Source: Intestinibacter bartlettii | GTDB taxonomy: Bacteria; Bacillota; Clostridia; Peptostreptococcales; Peptostreptococcaceae | Length of the DNA: 64,000 bases | Assembly: GCF_018917435.1 (NCBI RefSeq) | Contig: NZ_JAHLOQ010000005.1 | Location: 1 to 64,000, forward strand | Direction: 5' to 3' | Shown here: positions 32,143 through 40,784 of the stretch, piece by piece | How the letters are laid out: the number at the start of each line of letters is the position of its first letter | Position numbering within the stretch: position 1 is the stretch's first letter | The notes under the pieces: model-generated | Told to the model about the DNA's origin: nothing | The model's input: the letters and a program-made list of their open reading frames with translations, nothing else | Databases searched by the model: none | Made by a program: the position numbers and the translations under genes

Positions 32143-32916
32143 ATGAATCAAAACGAAAGAAGATTATTTTTAATACAGGAATTATTAAAAGAGGATAAAA
32201 GATATGAAGATATAGAAATACCTCAAGATTTTGAAGAACAAAGAGCATTGTTGCGTGCATTGATGAATGTGCGTATTGCGAAAAATATAGACGATAAATT
32301 TATAAAAGTGCAAGATGAATATCTTCAAGAGGAAACTAAAAGAAAAGGTATTGTTGATATAGATGATTTAAAACCTATAAAAGATGGGATTTATCTTTGG
32401 CAGGGAGATATTACAACTCTTCGTTGTGATGCGATTGTCAATGCGGCAAACAGTGGCATGACAGGGTGTTATGTTCCAAACCATAGATGTATTGACAACT
32501 GCATCCATTCGTTTGCAGGTATTCAGCTTAGACTAGAATGTGATGAAATTATGACAAAACAAGGATATGGTGAGCCAACTGGTCAAGCAAAAATCACAAA
32601 ATCATACAACTTGCCATGCAAATATGTAATCCACACAGTCGGTCCAATAATAAATGGTAAACTTACAAGTGAAGATTGTGACTTGCTTGCAAGTTGCTAC
32701 AAATCTTGTCTGGAACTAGCAGCCAAAAACAACTTGGAGAGCATAGCATTTTGTTGTATTTCAACGGGAGAGTTCCATTTTCCTAATGACAAAGCGGCAC
32801 AAATCGCAGTCAAAACTGTTGAAGAATTTATGAAAAAAGAAACTAGTTTAAAGAAGGTGATTTTCAATGTTTTCAAAGATATGGACAAAGAAATATACAG
32901 AAAGTTACTCAAATAA
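32143..32916 (+). CDS. zinc-type macrodomain protein-ADP-ribose hydrolase
   Basis: 257 residues from the ATG at 32143 (RBS AAGGGG). An N-terminal helical extension (about 1-75) precedes a macrodomain: LWQGDITTLRCDAIVNAANSGMTGC (ADP-ribose binding), VIHTVGPI, and FCCISTGEFHFPNDKAAQIAVKTVEEF. The insert GCYVPNHRCIDNCIHSFAG holds the Cys-His-Cys ligands of the zinc-containing class that partners SirTM sirtuins and removes ADP-ribose from protein. The sirtuin gene overlaps its 3' end by 50 nt. The lipoylated GcvH-like target and lipoate ligase usually found with SirTM are not in this window. Confidence 0.9.
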   Translation: MNQNERRLFLIQELLKEDKRYEDIEIPQDFEEQRALLRALMNVRIAKNIDDKFIKVQDEYLQEETKRKGIVDIDDLKPIKDGIYLWQGDITTLRCDAIVNAANSGMTGCYVPNHRCIDNCIHSFAGIQLRLECDEIMTKQGYGEPTGQAKITKSYNLPCKYVIHTVGPIINGKLTSEDCDLLASCYKSCLELAAKNNLESIAFCCISTGEFHFPNDKAAQIAVKTVEEFMKKETSLKKVIFNVFKDMDKEIYRKLLK

Positions 32917-33739
32917 TATAAAAAAATTAAGAAAAGTATTAGATGAGGCAGATGCAGTTGTGATTGGGGCAGGATCTGGTTTATCGACATCAGCAGGGCT
33001 TACTTATGGTGCTGAGCGATTTGAAAAATATTTTTCGGATTTTATTGAGAAATACAACATTCCAGACATGTATAGCGGGGGATTTTATCCATACGAAACG
33101 CTTGAGGAATATTGGGCATGGTGGAGCAGACATATTTACTACAACCGATATGTAGATGTGCCAAAGCCTGTATATGAACATTTGTTGAACTTAGTGAAAA
33201 ACAAGGACTACTTTGTTATAACGACTAATGTGGATCATTGTTTCCAAAGAAGTGGGTTTGACAAAGAAAGACTGTTTTATATGCAAGGGGATTATGGATT
33301 ATGGCAATGTAGCGAGCCATGTCACCAGCAAACTTACGACAACGAAGAACAAGTAAAAGAGATGGTGAAAAAGCAAAAAAACTTGAAGATTCCAAGTGAA
33401 TTAGTTCCTTATTGCCCAGTTTGTCAAAAGCCTATGACGATGAATCTTAGATGTGACAATACATTTGTTCAAGATGAGGGATGGTACAAGGCGAAAAATA
33501 GATACGACAATTTTATAAATAAACATAAAAACTCAAAAATAGTATATTTAGAGCTTGGGGTAGGAGCAAATACACCAGTTTGGATTAAGTATCCATTCTG
33601 GAAAATGACGATGAACAATCCAAAAGCAACTTATGTCTGCATTAATTATGGAGAATCAATCGCCCCAGATGAAATAAAAGAGCAGTCTATATGCATTGAT
33701 GATGATATAGGCAAAGTAATAGATAAATTGCAAAACTAA
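32867..33739 (+). CDS. SirTM-type sirtuin (protein ADP-ribosyltransferase class)
   Basis: 290 residues. The ATG at 32867 lies inside the macrodomain gene and has a GAAGGTG ribosome binding site, so translation is coupled. NAD-binding motif AVVIGAGSGLSTSAGLTYG, then TTNVDHCFQRSGFD, a zinc knuckle with CPVC and later Cys, and ELGVGANTPVWIKYPFW. The insertion YPYETLEEYWAWWSRHIYYNRY is typical of the SirTM group described with macrodomains in Firmicutes pathogens, which ADP-ribosylates lipoylated carrier proteins under oxidative stress. The local target is unknown. Confidence 0.87.
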   Translation: MFSKIWTKKYTESYSNNIKKLRKVLDEADAVVIGAGSGLSTSAGLTYGAERFEKYFSDFIEKYNIPDMYSGGFYPYETLEEYWAWWSRHIYYNRYVDVPKPVYEHLLNLVKNKDYFVITTNVDHCFQRSGFDKERLFYMQGDYGLWQCSEPCHQQTYDNEEQVKEMVKKQKNLKIPSELVPYCPVCQKPMTMNLRCDNTFVQDEGWYKAKNRYDNFINKHKNSKIVYLELGVGANTPVWIKYPFWKMTMNNPKATYVCINYGESIAPDEIKEQSICIDDDIGKVIDKLQN

Positions 33740-33753
33740 AATAGCTAGATGTG

Positions 33754-33790
33754 AAACCACTGAAAATTACAAGTTTGTCAGTGGTTTTTC
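33754..33790 (+). terminator. terminator of macrodomain-sirtuin operon
   Basis: Perfect 10-bp AAACCACTGA / TCAGTGGTTT stem, 14-nt loop, T-run. Confidence 0.86.
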
Positions 33791-33928
33791 TTTTGAATAA
33801 ATAATTAAGAATCTACAAAATCACCCGGGTGAAAACAACCCCAAACCAAGTTATATTCTAAAATTTCTACTATAATATAATTATAAAGAAAAAATTTTTA
33901 GGATATAAGTTAGAAGGGGGAATCTAAA

Positions 33929-34672
33929 TTGAAAAGGCTAACTGTTATCATATTATCACTAGTACTTACTCTAGGCGTTGTGGGGTGTTCGTCTAGTAGT
34001 GATGAGTCAAGCAATAACACGACTAAAGAGCAAAAACAAGAAGAGCAGACTAAGGCTGCTACTACAGATGATATAAAGGCATTATTAAAAGATATGTATA
34101 TTGTTTTAAAAGATTCGGATGGGGGAACTAAGGATTGTAAGGATGAGCTAGTCAAGTACGGAGATAAGATAGATGAATCTATCATAGCTAACAAGGATTA
34201 TGGGGATGAAATGGAAGTATTGAAAGACTCAATAAATAGCTATAATTTAGAAGAAATATCAGGATATGTATGTAATATATTAAATAGAATTGAAGGAACA
34301 GAAAAATATAAAATAGAAATAAAAACAGAAGAACAAGATAAAAATAATAACACAGATAAAAACAATACGGGTAAAAATCAAAACAATAATCAAAGCACAA
34401 CTAATCAAAATAACAACAAGAATACAACTAATCAAAACAACGGCAATAAAAATACTAATAAAAACGAAGAATATGAAAGTGGAGACTACGGCGACTACAC
34501 AAAATGTCCTTCTTGTGGCAAGATGACATTCCATCCAAATGGATATTGTGAAAGATGTGGCTACAAAAAGTTAAATGAAGATGGGGCAAATCACGATTCT
34601 CAATGTAAAAATTGTGGAAGTGCAACTATAAATGCCGACGGTACTTGTCCTTATTGCGGATACAAAAATTAG
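33929..34672 (+). CDS. lipoprotein with Asn-rich linker and two C-terminal zinc ribbons
   Basis: 247 residues from a TTG at 33929 with AGAAGGGGG upstream. Lipoprotein signal LTVIILSLVLTLGVVGC followed by Ser residues. A helical domain (about 50-125), then an Asn/Thr/Lys/Gln-rich linker, then two zinc ribbons: CPSCGKMTFHPNGYCERCGY and CKNCGSATINADGTCPYCGY. Zinc ribbons on the outside of the cell are unusual, and this genome window has several. It may bind metal or another surface protein. No known family name. Confidence 0.75.
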   Translation: MKRLTVIILSLVLTLGVVGCSSSSDESSNNTTKEQKQEEQTKAATTDDIKALLKDMYIVLKDSDGGTKDCKDELVKYGDKIDESIIANKDYGDEMEVLKDSINSYNLEEISGYVCNILNRIEGTEKYKIEIKTEEQDKNNNTDKNNTGKNQNNNQSTTNQNNNKNTTNQNNGNKNTNKNEEYESGDYGDYTKCPSCGKMTFHPNGYCERCGYKKLNEDGANHDSQCKNCGSATINADGTCPYCGYKN

Positions 34673-34710
34673 GTTTGGATAGATAATTAATTAGTTTAAA
34701 ATTAATATAC

Positions 34711-34742
34711 AAAAAATAGGAGCATTAGTTCCTATTTTTTTT
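34711..34742 (+). terminator. terminator after zinc-ribbon lipoprotein
   Basis: AAAAAATAGGA / TCCTATTTTTT stem, 8-nt loop. Confidence 0.85.
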
Positions 34743-34877
34743 GCCTAAAATTTCACATACAATGCTAAATCCAGATAATGAATAATATATAATTAGAATA
34801 TAGGGTTAAAAATAAGCGAGACTATAAATAAAGTCGAGCTAAAAGAAGTTTAGGTAAAACTTTGTTTAACAAGAAGT

Positions 34878-37391
34878 ATGATTCTAAGAAGGGAGTTTGG
34901 CAAAGGGGATATGGAATATATCAAGCAATATAATACGAATGAGGTTTATGTGAATAAGAAACTTGCACAGAAAATAAACAAGATCAATTCATATAAACTT
35001 ACTGTAGTTGAGGCACCGATGGGATATGGAAAGACAACAGCGATAAAAATATATCTGAACAAATTCCATACTAATTACTATTGGCAAAATATATACTCTG
35101 ATTCTGATATTGCGTTTTGGCAGGGGTTTTGCAGAATAATCAGCAAGATGGACAAAAATGCAGGCAGTTGTTTAAAAAATATAGGACTGCCAAAGGACAA
35201 CATTATGCTTGAGGAATGCATTGAACTTATAAATTCGATTTATATAAAAGAAGAAACTGCGATAATTTTAGACGATTATCATTTGATAGATAATAAAAAC
35301 TTGGATGAATTGTTTTACAACTTGGTCAAAAGTATGGACAGCAAAATCCACCTAATTATAATTACGAGAAATACGCCAGATATTGAACTGGAGGAACTTA
35401 AGTTAAAAAAGCTCGTGAATTATATTACTAAGGACTATTTGGAATTTGATAAAGATGATATAAAAAAGTACTACAAGCTTTGCGGGATTGATTTGAACAG
35501 TTTGAATACGAATGATGTTTATAAAAAGAGTGAAGGTTGGATAAGTGTGATATATCTGCTTATGCTAAATTATATAGAATTCAACACGATTGAGATAAGC
35601 GAGAATATATATGAACTTGTTGAAAAGCTGGTGTATGAACCGTTTGAGGATAGGTTTAAAGATTTTTTGCTAAGGTTGTGTGTATTTGATCAGTTTACAT
35701 TAGAGCAGGTGAAATTTGTTACTGATGATGAAGATGTTGATTTTTTGATAAAGGAATTGACTCAGGTCAACGCGTTTGTAAAGTATGACAAGAAGAACAA
35801 AGTCTATCTATTCCATGCGATTTTTAGAACTTGTTTATTGGAAAAATTAAAAGAAAAAGATGATGATTATAAAAAAGAAGTATATAAAAAAGGCGGACTT
35901 TGGTTTTATAAAAAGGGAAAATATGTTTTGAGTATGGATTATTTTTATAAAGCTGGGGACTACGAAAGCTTTTTAAATACTTTGGTCCAAGACAAGGGAA
36001 ACAGCATCACAGGGGAAATCAAGGACAGATTTATAGAGTGCATGGAAAATTGTCCAAATGAGTTTAAACAAAAAAATCACCTTGCATTATTAGTATACGC
36101 ACGAAGATTGTTTACTTACAATGAGATGAAGTTGTTTGGCAAGGTTTGTGATCAGTTTTATGAAAACTTGGCAAATGATAAAAATATAGACGACAAAGAG
36201 AGAAATCAACTGATTGGCGAGATGAAACTTATACTTAGTTTTACAAAACACAACAATATAGAGGCGATGTTGTGCCTTCACAAAGAGGCGTGTGAGTTGA
36301 TGTATAAACCATCCACAATTATGACGAACAAATCCACGTGGACTTTTGGTTCGCCATCTGTGTTATATATGTATTATCGAGAAAAAGGTAAACTGCAAGA
36401 ACAGGTGAAGATAATGAGAAGTGCAATGCCTTATTACTACAAGATTACCGAAAATCACGGCAAAGGTGCAGATTATATTATGGAGGCTGAGGTGTGTTTT
36501 AATCAGGGCGACATATTAAATGCAGAGATAGCATTAGGCAAGGCGATGCTTGAGTGTGATAGATATTCTGGGATTTTGTGTTGTGCATTGTTTTTGAAAT
36601 TGAGGATATTTATATACAAAGGTATGTACGAAGAGTTTTTGACTTTGATGGAGGAAATCGAGGACAAAATTTATATAAACGAACTTCATATGTTTTCTGA
36701 TACGCTCGATTTGATAAGGGCGTATATATATTCTAATTTAAAAGAAGAAAGCAAAATTCCAAAATGGATAGCAAACGGAAAATTTGAAAATACGAGATTG
36801 TTGTTCCCGACAATGCCACTTGTGAATTTTGTCTACACAAAAGTTCTTATAAGTAAAAAGGAATATGTAAAAGTCGTTGCACTTTATGATAAAAACATTG
36901 CGATGGCGAGAATATATCCTACTTTGCTCTGCGAAATTTTTGAAAATATACATCTATCAATTGCCTATTATAATTTGGGCAAAAAAGAAGACGCCATCAA
37001 AAAATTAGAAGATGCTTTGGAAATTGGAATGAGCGACAAATTATATATGATTTTTGCAGAAAACTACGAAGATATACAAAAATTGCTGGATGAAATATAT
37101 CAAAATGGAAACTTTAAAAAAGAGATAGACGAAATTAGAAAACTGAAAAAGCCATATGTAGAGTTTTTAAAAATTGTTAAAAAACAACAATCAAAATTAA
37201 TCATGCTGTCAGAAAGAGAGATGGAAGTTGCAAAATTAGCAGCACAAGGATTTACAAATAATGAAATAGCACAGATATTATTTTTATCAGTAAATACAGT
37301 CAAAACAATCTTAAAGACAGTATTTAAAAAACTATGCATAAAATCAAGACATGAAATTAAAGATGTTCTAAAAATCCAAAATAGTAAATAA
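34878..37391 (+). CDS. MalT-like (LuxR-type) ATP-dependent transcriptional regulator
   Basis: About 837 residues; the start is ambiguous between ATG 34878 and ATG 34911, neither with ideal RBS spacing. Layout follows MalT/LAL regulators: STAND NTPase with Walker A EAPMGYGKTTAIKIYL and a Walker B-like TAIILDDYHLID, a winged helix, a long TPR-like region (about 330-720), and a C-terminal LuxR HTH (LSEREMEVAKLAAQGFTNNEIAQILFLSVNTVKTILKTVFKKL). Signal-induced oligomerisation on DNA is the family mechanism. No obvious target operon is adjacent. Confidence 0.88.
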   Translation: MILRREFGKGDMEYIKQYNTNEVYVNKKLAQKINKINSYKLTVVEAPMGYGKTTAIKIYLNKFHTNYYWQNIYSDSDIAFWQGFCRIISKMDKNAGSCLKNIGLPKDNIMLEECIELINSIYIKEETAIILDDYHLIDNKNLDELFYNLVKSMDSKIHLIIITRNTPDIELEELKLKKLVNYITKDYLEFDKDDIKKYYKLCGIDLNSLNTNDVYKKSEGWISVIYLLMLNYIEFNTIEISENIYELVEKLVYEPFEDRFKDFLLRLCVFDQFTLEQVKFVTDDEDVDFLIKELTQVNAFVKYDKKNKVYLFHAIFRTCLLEKLKEKDDDYKKEVYKKGGLWFYKKGKYVLSMDYFYKAGDYESFLNTLVQDKGNSITGEIKDRFIECMENCPNEFKQKNHLALLVYARRLFTYNEMKLFGKVCDQFYENLANDKNIDDKERNQLIGEMKLILSFTKHNNIEAMLCLHKEACELMYKPSTIMTNKSTWTFGSPSVLYMYYREKGKLQEQVKIMRSAMPYYYKITENHGKGADYIMEAEVCFNQGDILNAEIALGKAMLECDRYSGILCCALFLKLRIFIYKGMYEEFLTLMEEIEDKIYINELHMFSDTLDLIRAYIYSNLKEESKIPKWIANGKFENTRLLFPTMPLVNFVYTKVLISKKEYVKVVALYDKNIAMARIYPTLLCEIFENIHLSIAYYNLGKKEDAIKKLEDALEIGMSDKLYMIFAENYEDIQKLLDEIYQNGNFKKEIDEIRKLKKPYVEFLKIVKKQQSKLIMLSEREMEVAKLAAQGFTNNEIAQILFLSVNTVKTILKTVFKKLCIKSRHEIKDVLKIQNSK

Positions 37392-37407
37392 GTCTAAATG
37401 GCAGCTT

Positions 37408-37510
37408 AAATTATAACTAAAACAGTAACCAAAATTACAATCTGAATAGTAACCCAAATTATAACTTGAACTGCAACCTAAATTATAACTATTGAATTTA
37501 GATTATAACT
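37408..37510. repeat. 24-bp tandem repeat, 3 full copies plus partials
   Basis: Units at 37408-37431, 37432-37455 and 37456-37479 follow the pattern AAATTATAAC-N8-GTAACC, then two shorter copies to ~37510. On the minus strand this encodes a Y-N-containing octapeptide repeat, but with no start codon and stops nearby. Confidence 0.7.
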
Positions 37511-37625
37511 AGCTATTTTTTTAAAAAACTATTTTTGACAAAAAATACAGCAACTTTAGATAATATCATACTGCAATTTTGGATAATCTATTACTAAGTA
37601 TTTCTTTATAGAGAGGAGAAAGACA

Positions 37626-37958
37626 ATGACTATTAGAGACAAATTTGAAGAAATGAAAGAACATCACGAAGGCAGAAAAGAATATCGTCATGAACTTAGA
37701 GAAGAAAGAAAATTAGAACATGAATTAAAACACGACGTCAAAGAAGGCATAAAAGAAGTCGGCAAATACGACAAAGAATTAGGCCACGAACTAAAAAAAG
37801 AAGCCAAAGCAGATTATAAAGAATACAAAAAAGACGAAAAAGAAGCAGAAAAATACGCAAAAGCAATAAATAAAGGAATGAAAGAATTACAAGACGAAGA
37901 AAGAAAACAACAACATGAATTCGCTGAAATGTTGAAAAAACAAATGGAAAACGAATAA
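37626..37958 (+). CDS. small highly charged coiled-coil protein
   Basis: 110 residues, about half Lys/Glu/Arg/His, no Cys and no hydrophobic segment: MTIRDKFEEMKEHHEGRKEYRHELREERKL at the start and later KEVGKYDKELGHELKKEAKADYKEYKK. The heptad-like spacing predicts one long helix or coiled coil. Good RBS (GAGAGGAGA). Such charged single-helix proteins are found in Firmicutes without an assigned role. It is followed by a strong terminator. I do not recognise a family. Confidence 0.72.
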   Translation: MTIRDKFEEMKEHHEGRKEYRHELREERKLEHELKHDVKEGIKEVGKYDKELGHELKKEAKADYKEYKKDEKEAEKYAKAINKGMKELQDEERKQQHEFAEMLKKQMENE

Positions 37959-38008
37959 AACCTACGATAAATAGTTCTTTAATATATAAAATTAATATTG
38001 TATCTAAA

Positions 38009-38042
38009 AGTTGCCACAAACTAATTTTGTGGCAATTTTTTT
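38009..38042 (+). terminator. terminator after charged coiled-coil gene
   Basis: Perfect 10-bp TTGCCACAAA / TTTGTGGCAA stem with a 5-nt loop and T-run. Confidence 0.88.
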
Positions 38043-38213
38043 GTGAATTTTATTCTTAGAATTTTACTTTAAAGTGCAAAAAAGAAAAAATATAATATAT
38101 AATAAAATAAACTAAAAATCCAATTTAATTTTTAAAAACGGAATATTTTATTTCAAAATTGGAAAAAATCAAGGTAATATTCTATATAATAATATAGAGC
38201 GAGGTGGAAAATT

Positions 38214-39620
38214 GTGGAGAGCATTATAACTTTAAATAAAATAAATATAAAAAATTTGAAAAATGTATATAACGGTTCGATAACATTTAACAAAGAATCC
38301 AAAAGAGAAACCCTGAAGCATGTAACTGGAATATATGGTCAGAATGGCTCAGGAAAAACATCTATTATAGATTCTTTAGTATTATTAAAAGAGTTACTTT
38401 TGGGAAGAAAGTTGTCAAATGACTTTATATATTTAATTTCTGCAAATAAGGAAGATATGATTTTAGATTTTGAATTTCTTATGGAATTAAATGATGAAAA
38501 CTATAAAGTATTTTATGAAGTTGAGATAAGTAAAGTAGAAGTAAACTTAAATGACACAGATGATGACAATGATAAAGAAAATCCATTAATAAAAATAACA
38601 AAAGAAAAAATGAGTTACTCAAAATTAGATAATGAAAAGTGGACTAGAAAATGTGATATTTTGAATTACGAATATGAAAATAAAAAGATACCTTTTACAC
38701 CTAAAAAGACATATGAAGAAATGGTGAGCAAAAGAAAAGATAATGAGCTAGATTTAAAATTCCAAAAAGAATTTTCTAAACGACTTTGCAAATCATATAT
38801 TTTCAACAACGACAATATCAAACTATTTGAAAATACTCTGACAGAAGATGTTGAAATCGTAAAAATAATTAAGAGTATTCAGTACTTTGCAAAATACAAT
38901 TTATTTATTGTTGAGAATGATGAATCAGGTGTTATAAATACATTCGGAATAATGCCGTTTAGTTTTAGAATTGAAGATAAAGACGGTATGTCGACAGGTG
39001 TTATCGCTATAAAACTTTTTGATATTACAACTATCGACAAGACTAAATTAGAAACATTAAACAAGATAATAGATCAAATAAATATAGTTGTAGAAAATAT
39101 CATTCCTAATTTAAATATAAAATTAAAAAATTATGGAATAGAAACTTTAAAAGATGGTAGAGAAGGATACAGAGTTCAACTCCTTTCAAATAGAGAGGGA
39201 ATTGAAATACCACTTAAATATGAATCAGATGGAATTAAAAAAATAATATCAATATTAAGTGCATTAATCGCTATGTATAATAATGAAAAAATATTGTTGG
39301 CAGTGGATGAACTTGATGCAGGTGTATTTGAATATTTATTGGGAGAAATCCTAGATGTTATAAAAGATAACTGCAAAGGACAATTTATATTTACCTCTCA
39401 TAACCTTAGAGCACTTGAAAAACTGGACAAAGATTCAATTGTGTTTACGACAACAAATCCAGAAAACAGATATATTAAATTTACAAGTGTGAAAAGTACT
39501 AATAATCTTAGAGATTTTTATCTTAGAGGAATATTATTAGGCGGACAAAAAGAAGAAATCTACAATGGAACTAATAAGGCTTATATTTCACGCGCATTTA
39601 GAAAAGCATGGAGGGGATAG
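38214..39620 (+). CDS. AAA-family ATPase (AAA_15/AAA_21-like), likely defence
   Basis: 468 residues from a GTG at 38214 with GAGGTGG 7 nt upstream. Walker A GIYGQNGSGKTSIIDSLVLL near residue 42, Walker B KILLAVDELDAGVFEYLLGE (about 360), and the H-loop TSHNLRALEKL, as in SMC/Rad50-like single-chain ATPases of the AAA_15/21 group. In phage-defence modules such ATPases pair with a small effector gene immediately downstream; here the downstream frame is present but looks frameshifted. Cytosolic. The defence role is inferred from architecture and partner position. Confidence 0.82.
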   Translation: MESIITLNKINIKNLKNVYNGSITFNKESKRETLKHVTGIYGQNGSGKTSIIDSLVLLKELLLGRKLSNDFIYLISANKEDMILDFEFLMELNDENYKVFYEVEISKVEVNLNDTDDDNDKENPLIKITKEKMSYSKLDNEKWTRKCDILNYEYENKKIPFTPKKTYEEMVSKRKDNELDLKFQKEFSKRLCKSYIFNNDNIKLFENTLTEDVEIVKIIKSIQYFAKYNLFIVENDESGVINTFGIMPFSFRIEDKDGMSTGVIAIKLFDITTIDKTKLETLNKIIDQINIVVENIIPNLNIKLKNYGIETLKDGREGYRVQLLSNREGIEIPLKYESDGIKKIISILSALIAMYNNEKILLAVDELDAGVFEYLLGEILDVIKDNCKGQFIFTSHNLRALEKLDKDSIVFTTTNPENRYIKFTSVKSTNNLRDFYLRGILLGGQKEEIYNGTNKAYISRAFRKAWRG

Positions 39621-39978
39621 AAATAGTAGAAAATCAAGTGTGATGAATTTATTATCGACTACAAATCAGATTTCAACTATAAACTATAGGGCTTATTATT
39701 TCTGCTGTAATCTGGATCATGTATTATATGATGAAGCTAATCTCGAATCAAGACTAAAGGTCGATTATGCGTATGACTTCCAAGACGAATACTTTGATAA
39801 TGAGATTGGATTTATTAACTTCATGCTAAACAGTGATTTTGCTGTAAATGGCGAATACAAGGATACATGGAATTTCTTAAAAGAAGAATTAAATTCGCTA
39901 GGTAGATATAGTAACTTTCATTTGTTTTTTAATGATTTTTGTGAATATATTAAGGATGAATATAGAGATGTTTTATAG
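39608..39978 (+). pseudogene. probable frameshifted partner of the AAA ATPase
   Basis: An ATG at 39608 overlaps the ATPase stop and opens MEGIEIVENQV, then stops. One frame over, the same DNA reads CDEFIIDYKSDFNYKL (39639-39686, then TAG), and in the third frame YRAYYFCCNLDHVLYDEANL runs on to the TAA at 39978. Joined, these give a plausible ~120-residue protein, which suggests two small frameshifts. Alternatively an intact protein starts at ATG 39643 in the last frame, but that has no RBS. The C-terminal part (EYKDTWNFLKEELNSLGRYS) looks well conserved in style. Family not named. Confidence 0.5.
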
Positions 39979-40174
39979 GGTGTCTCCAAGTACTGGTTGT
40001 GCTTGGGGATATTTTTAACAAATATCAAGAGAACCTTTTAATAGAATAAATAAATCAAAAGATATAGAAAACTACATATTCCAAAATGGAAGATAAAAAT
40101 CCAAAAAATAAGAAATATAAAAGCCAGAGTTGTAATAGACATATATCATAGTAAAAAAAGGGGGGAATACTATA

Positions 40175-40636
40175 ATGTTAATCACAGTTGTCGGTGTTGT
40201 GTTTATAACTTTGGCTTTAGTTTTATTTTCTGCAGGTAATTTTAAAGGGGCGAGGGTTCTGGTTCCGATAGTTGTTGTAGCTATGGGTATGGTACTTATA
40301 AAAGGAAGCTATGATATTGGTACAAATCAAGTTGAGGCGAAACAAGTTGAGGAAAATGAGGACAAAGACAAAGCAGAAGACTCTAGCAGTGATGTGAAGG
40401 ATAAGTATTTGAAAGAGTTGGATGCTTTGAGTGAAAAGGGTGAATCTCAAGATGCTTGGAAAGATGAAGTCAACAAAATTTATGACGAATTAAAAGACAG
40501 ATTGTCACCAGAACAAATGGAGGCTGTTAGGGAAGAACAAAGACAATGGCTAAATTATAGAGATAGTCAAGGTCAAGATAACAGTTTGGAAAATAAGGCG
40601 AGATGCTATAATCTAATTGAAGCTTATATGAGATAA
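40175..40636 (+). CDS. LprI/DUF1311-like membrane protein, copy 1
   Basis: 153 residues. Two N-terminal hydrophobic helices (LITVVGVVFITLALVLFSAG and VLVPIVVVAMGMVLIKG), a charged linker, and a C-terminal DUF1311 (LprI-like) domain: AWKDEVNKIYDELKDRLSPEQMEAVREEQRQWLNYRD..., the helical domain named from the mycobacterial lysozyme inhibitor LprI. RBS GGGGGG. A longer paralogue follows at 40785 with its own terminator. Probably faces outside the membrane. Whether it inhibits lysozyme is unknown. Confidence 0.82.
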   Translation: MLITVVGVVFITLALVLFSAGNFKGARVLVPIVVVAMGMVLIKGSYDIGTNQVEAKQVEENEDKDKAEDSSSDVKDKYLKELDALSEKGESQDAWKDEVNKIYDELKDRLSPEQMEAVREEQRQWLNYRDSQGQDNSLENKARCYNLIEAYMR

Positions 40637-40650
40637 TTTAAAGTGAAAGT

Positions 40651-40689
40651 AAGGATTACATTGAGTTGTACTTAATGTAGTCCTTTTTT
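40651..40689 (+). terminator. terminator between LprI-like paralogues
   Basis: AAGGATTACATT / AATGTAGTCCTT (one T-G pair), 11-nt loop, T-run. Confidence 0.83.
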
Positions 40690-40784
40690 AATATAAAATA
40701 TAACAACAAATAAAATCATAGACAAAAATTAGCAACTCCATTAAACTAAAATATAGACAAATGACATAAAAAGGGAGGAATATC

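Noticed and set aside
34188-34534. minus-strand hydrophobic frames over the Asn-rich linker of the zinc-ribbon lipoprotein
   Set aside because: These are complements of AAT/AAC codons and give artificial Phe/Ile/Val runs; no start signals.
37738-38019. minus-strand Leu/Phe-rich frame opposite the charged coiled-coil gene
   Set aside because: It is simply the complement of Lys/Glu codons; the plus-strand gene has a strong RBS and terminator.
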